From: JBIOXB01 sp050732395 | GTDB lineage: Bacteria > Zhuqueibacterota > Zhuqueibacteria > Zhuqueibacterales > Zhuqueibacteraceae | NCBI GenBank assembly: GCA_050732395.1 | Contig: JBOHQX010000274.1 | Span: forward strand, 1 to 64,000 | Length of the DNA stretch: 64,000 nucleotides | Direction: 5' to 3' | Shown here: positions 61,516 through 64,000 of the stretch, one piece after another | Layout of the letters: the number at the start of each line of letters is the position of its first letter | Numbering within the stretch: the stretch's first letter is position 1 | Notes under the pieces: generated by a model | What the model saw: the letters and a program-made list of their open reading frames with translations, nothing else | Database searches by the model: none | What the model was told of the DNA's origin: nothing | Made by a program: the position numbers and the translations under genes

Positions 61516-63200
61516 CTGCCCCCACGAACCACCTCCAACTCATAACACGCCGCCTCGCGATCATTGCGCACGAGCAGATAAGGGCCGGCGAGCGCGGGAT
61601 TATTCCAGGTCTTACCCTCGAGCGCGGCAAAACGTGTGAGCTCGCGATGCGACTCGGGTATGGCTTCCACCAAAATAACTTCGCCATTTTCAGCTTGAAT
61701 CAAAACCAAGTCTTCGACTAAAATGACCTGGCCGTGGCCGTATCGGCCTCCCTTCCACTTGCGCTCGCCATTGGCGGGATCGAGACACACCATAATGCCA
61801 TCATCCAAACCATAAATGTATCCCTGGTGGAACACGACGTTCGAGAATTTCGCCTTGAGGCGAGAGGTTTCATACACGAGCGTGGCTTGCCATTCGCCAT
61901 CCACCACGTGCCGAATCTGAAACAGTTTGCCGCCTATGCCGTAGCCGCTGCTTACAAAAACACGATCGCCCGCAAGCGGCAGGGGTTGCGCAACACACTC
62001 CGTGTTATTGGGCCATGGATGTTGCCACAGGATCTTCCCCGAGCCGGGATCATGAGCAACGACATTGCCGCGATTGAAGATCAGAATCTGCGGTTGCCCG
62101 GCGAGCGTGGTGAGCAGAGGCGAGGCATAACCCGCAGGATCATTGCCGGCGTTCCAAATACGTTCCCCGCTTTTTTTGTGATACGCGACGAGAGAATTGC
62201 CGCTTGATCCGCCGGCACTCACCACCACCAGACTGTCCAGAACCAGGGGCGAGCCAGTCATGCCGTAACTATTAACCTTGGCATTGTTGTCCTGGCAAAT
62301 GTCTTTCACCCAAAAACGCTCACCGTTGGCTAAATTCAAACAATTGAGCAGTCCGGTCGCGCCCAATGTGTAAACGCGATCATGCAGGATGGTCGGCGTG
62401 GCACGCGGCCCGTTGCCGGCTATGGGAGATTCATACTTGACGGCGTCGCTATGGCTCCAAATTACTTGCCCAGATTTGAGAGCATAACAAATCACTAGTT
62501 CCTGCTCGCCGCGTTGTTCCTGCGTAATGGCGAATTCTCCAAGCACGGCAAAAGCAGACCAGCCTGCGCCGACCCGCTGACGCCACATGCGCTGCGGCGG
62601 TTGTTGCGACCAATCGCGCGCCAGCTTGATACCGTATTTCCTGGCGTCACGATGCGGGCCAAGAAACTGCGGATAATCGTGCGCGGGATTTGTTGCGGCT
62701 GTCCTTGCGTTTTTTGTTACGGAATCGATCTTGCGAACTGCTTTCCCCCGCGAGGCCTCACTCACCGATTTCATTTCAGGCACTGCCGCCAGCGGCAATG
62801 CCTGAGGCGAATCCGGTACGCTCGCCATCGAATCGAAACGCGCGACCGTAATGTTCCCCGATGGCGGGGCGGGCGGCGTTGACCAGCGAAATTCCAAAAG
62901 GGGAACGACATTTCCGCTCAAGCCCCGCACGCGCAACAGTGCCGCAGCAGATACGGCCAGCAAAACGAATGCCGTAAAAATGCCCCAACGGATTTTCCAG
63001 CGCAGGCGTGAGAAGAAGAGTAGCCAAATCAACAGCAATAAAACGGCAATAATGGTCACGCCGGCTGTCTGCATGAACTGGCGTTGGTGGTTCAGGTCAT
63101 TCTTGAGCCACGCGTAACTGCCAGCAATCGCCGCTAAACCAAAAATTATGACGACCGGCCACCAGCGTATCGTTTTTGCAGATCTATTCGGGTCCGTCAC
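61506..63200 (-). CDS. PQQ/BamB-like beta-propeller protein with N-terminal membrane helices
   Basis: A 564-residue protein: three TM helices (about 13-31, 45-62, 72-90), a Ser/Pro-rich linker, then a seven-or-eight-bladed propeller from about 175 (HDYPQFLGPHRDARKYG, ICYALKSGQVIWSH, VCLDPANGERKWKGGRYG). Blades carry the A/G-W/E-x-GK-W type repeat typical of PQQ_2/BamB-like domains. No PQQ dehydrogenase active-site residues are apparent, so a scaffold or binding role is likely. Its C-terminus and stop codon are within a 7-nt array. Confidence 0.88.
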   Translation of the reverse strand: MTDPNRSAKTIRWWPVVIIFGLAAIAGSYAWLKNDLNHQRQFMQTAGVTIIAVLLLLIWLLFFSRLRWKIRWGIFTAFVLLAVSAAALLRVRGLSGNVVPLLEFRWSTPPAPPSGNITVARFDSMASVPDSPQALPLAAVPEMKSVSEASRGKAVRKIDSVTKNARTAATNPAHDYPQFLGPHRDARKYGIKLARDWSQQPPQRMWRQRVGAGWSAFAVLGEFAITQEQRGEQELVICYALKSGQVIWSHSDAVKYESPIAGNGPRATPTILHDRVYTLGATGLLNCLNLANGERFWVKDICQDNNAKVNSYGMTGSPLVLDSLVVVSAGGSSGNSLVAYHKKSGERIWNAGNDPAGYASPLLTTLAGQPQILIFNRGNVVAHDPGSGKILWQHPWPNNTECVAQPLPLAGDRVFVSSGYGIGGKLFQIRHVVDGEWQATLVYETSRLKAKFSNVVFHQGYIYGLDDGIMVCLDPANGERKWKGGRYGHGQVILVEDLVLIQAENGEVILVEAIPESHRELTRFAALEGKTWNNPALAGPYLLVRNDREAACYELEVVRGGSDQ

Positions 63201-63286
63201 CAGTACGCCTTTTTCTCTTTGCTGCGTGCGTTAGCATAAGCAGGCACATAAGTTTCGATTTTGCGCACTGCCTGAGCATTAGTCTG

Positions 63287-63327
63287 TTCAATCCACTATC
63301 CACCATCCACTATCTTCTATCCTCTCC
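63287..63327. repeat. Degenerate 7-nt array (CCACTAT) after the last gene
   Basis: Units such as ATCCACT, ATCCACC, ATCTTCT directly abut the stop codon (63328-63330, minus strand) of the terminal propeller gene. More degenerate than the other arrays. Confidence 0.55.
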
Positions 63328-64000
63328 TCACTCCCCAATGCCATAGACATTGCCCTGCGTGCGCACAAAAACCATTCCTTCAGAAATCGCGGGCGTGGCC
63401 ATGCACACTTCGCCCATAGAATTCGTGGCCAGCAAGTCATACTTCGGCCCCGCTTGGACAACGAAGATTTCGCCGTCTTCGCTGGTGAAATAAATCCTGT
63501 CATCCGCTGCGATGGGCGAGGCGGTGAATGCGTATCCGCTACCCTGGCCGCCGAGGCGTTCGCGATAAATCTGCTCGCCGGTTTTGGCATTGTAACAAGT
63601 CACTGTGCCATTGGCAATCAATTCGGCGCGTGTCTTACTTTCGTAAATCGTTGGCGTGCCCCATGAGGGAATCTCATCGCGTCCTGTACGCCAAACTTCT
63701 TTACCGTCCTTGAGAGCATATGCCGCGATGAAGGAATTCCTTTGAATGTCGCATTGTACGATGACCAGGTTCTTGTAAATGATCGGCGAGCTGCCGTGCC
63801 CCCATTGATAGTCGGGATCATAAAACCAGCCGCTATCCAACATGCCAAGGCCTTTACTCCACAACAGTGTACCCTCGAGATCGTAGCAAAAAAGGCCTTC
63901 CGCACCGAAGAGCGCCACCAGGTGTTTGCCATCCGTCGCCGGCGTCGAATTGGCCTGAGTTGCCTTGGTGTGCCGCCTGACCTTGGGAACACCTTCATGG
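63328..64000 (-). CDS. PQQ/BamB-like beta-propeller protein, N-terminus beyond window
   Basis: At least 223 C-terminal residues; the frame stays open to the window edge through HTKATQANSTPATDGKHLVA, so the start lies to the right. Propeller blades are clear: YDLEGTLLWSKGLGMLD, AAYALKDGKEVWRTGRDE, TCYNAKTGEQIYRERLGG, FTSEDGEIFVVQAG. It is a paralogue or partner of the neighbouring propeller at 61506 and is probably secreted or periplasmic, but the signal region is not visible. No catalytic site was recognised. Confidence 0.88.
   Translation of the reverse strand, partial: HEGVPKVRRHTKATQANSTPATDGKHLVALFGAEGLFCYDLEGTLLWSKGLGMLDSGWFYDPDYQWGHGSSPIIYKNLVIVQCDIQRNSFIAAYALKDGKEVWRTGRDEIPSWGTPTIYESKTRAELIANGTVTCYNAKTGEQIYRERLGGQGSGYAFTASPIAADDRIYFTSEDGEIFVVQAGPKYDLLATNSMGEVCMATPAISEGMVFVRTQGNVYGIGE

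Noticed and set aside
1..64000. tRNA, rRNA or riboswitch genes
   Set aside because: No cloverleaf with a recognisable T-arm, no rRNA-like conserved blocks and no known riboswitch core were spotted by reading; a covariance-model scan would be decisive.

Overview
The window looks like chromosomal DNA of an uncultured FCB-group bacterium, probably a candidate phylum KSB1 or Calditrichota relative. This is an inference from three things: a T9SS/FlgD-like C-terminal tail (QNFPNPFNP signature) on a secreted beta-helix protein, a Porin_5-type outer-membrane protein, and a Gram-negative envelope gene set with moderate to high GC. No rRNA, tRNA, CRISPR array, integrase or transposase was recognised.

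Layout. (1) 1-11.6 kb, plus strand: two paralogous heavy-metal RND pumps, each followed by a very short lipoprotein resembling only the C-terminal part of a periplasmic adaptor; then a TerC-family membrane protein and a porin, closed by a strong hairpin terminator. (2) 12.1-16.1 kb, plus: an ABC-2 exporter (ATPase, a truncated permease copy, an intact permease with an extracytoplasmic domain) with a secreted beta-sandwich-like protein and a small two-helix membrane protein. (3) 16.1-16.5 kb: a palindromic composite element with 65-bp terminal inverted repeats. (4) 16.8-50.1 kb, plus: a very large exopolysaccharide locus. It holds an envelope scaffold (PEGA-like protein, fibronectin III lipoprotein, Wza-like exporter, Wzz/BY-kinase), a four-gene cassette of unknown product (RraA-like, two different ATP-grasp ligases, Ldh2-type oxidoreductase), at least five glycosyltransferases, a flippase, an O-antigen ligase-like polymerase, three NodB-like deacetylases, a PIG-L deacetylase, a threonine-type sulfatase-fold enzyme, an XrtA/PEP-CTERM-type ATPase and glycosyltransferase (no exosortase in view), and a terminal module for an N-formylated amino sugar with its initiating sugar transferase. 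Many junctions overlap by 4 bp, so most of it should be co-transcribed. (5) 50.1-53.6 kb, minus: OsmC, SDR, two-domain VOC, YceI and a MarR regulator with a palindromic AT-rich upstream region. (6) 53.8-64.0 kb, minus: a secreted amidohydrolase, a cysteine-desulfurase-like enzyme, an iron alcohol dehydrogenase, an aldehyde dehydrogenase-like reductase and a LuxE/PaaK-like adenylating enzyme (together a plausible carboxylate-to-alcohol route), a small membrane protein, an S23-type four-helix-bundle protein and two beta-propeller proteins, the last cut by the window end.

A recurring theme is non-coding repeats. Degenerate 7- or 8-nt tandem arrays, often as inverted pairs able to fold into long hairpins, occur at least nine times. 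In the last 5 kb they lie at, or contain, the stop codons of five consecutive genes, and one pair encodes the C-terminus of an ATP-grasp protein. There are also a two-copy MITE-like element, REP-like hairpins, and the composite element with a solo relative of its terminal repeat. The strongest candidates for undescribed biology are the RraA/ATP-grasp/ATP-grasp/Ldh cassette and the heptamer-array family with its S23 gene.
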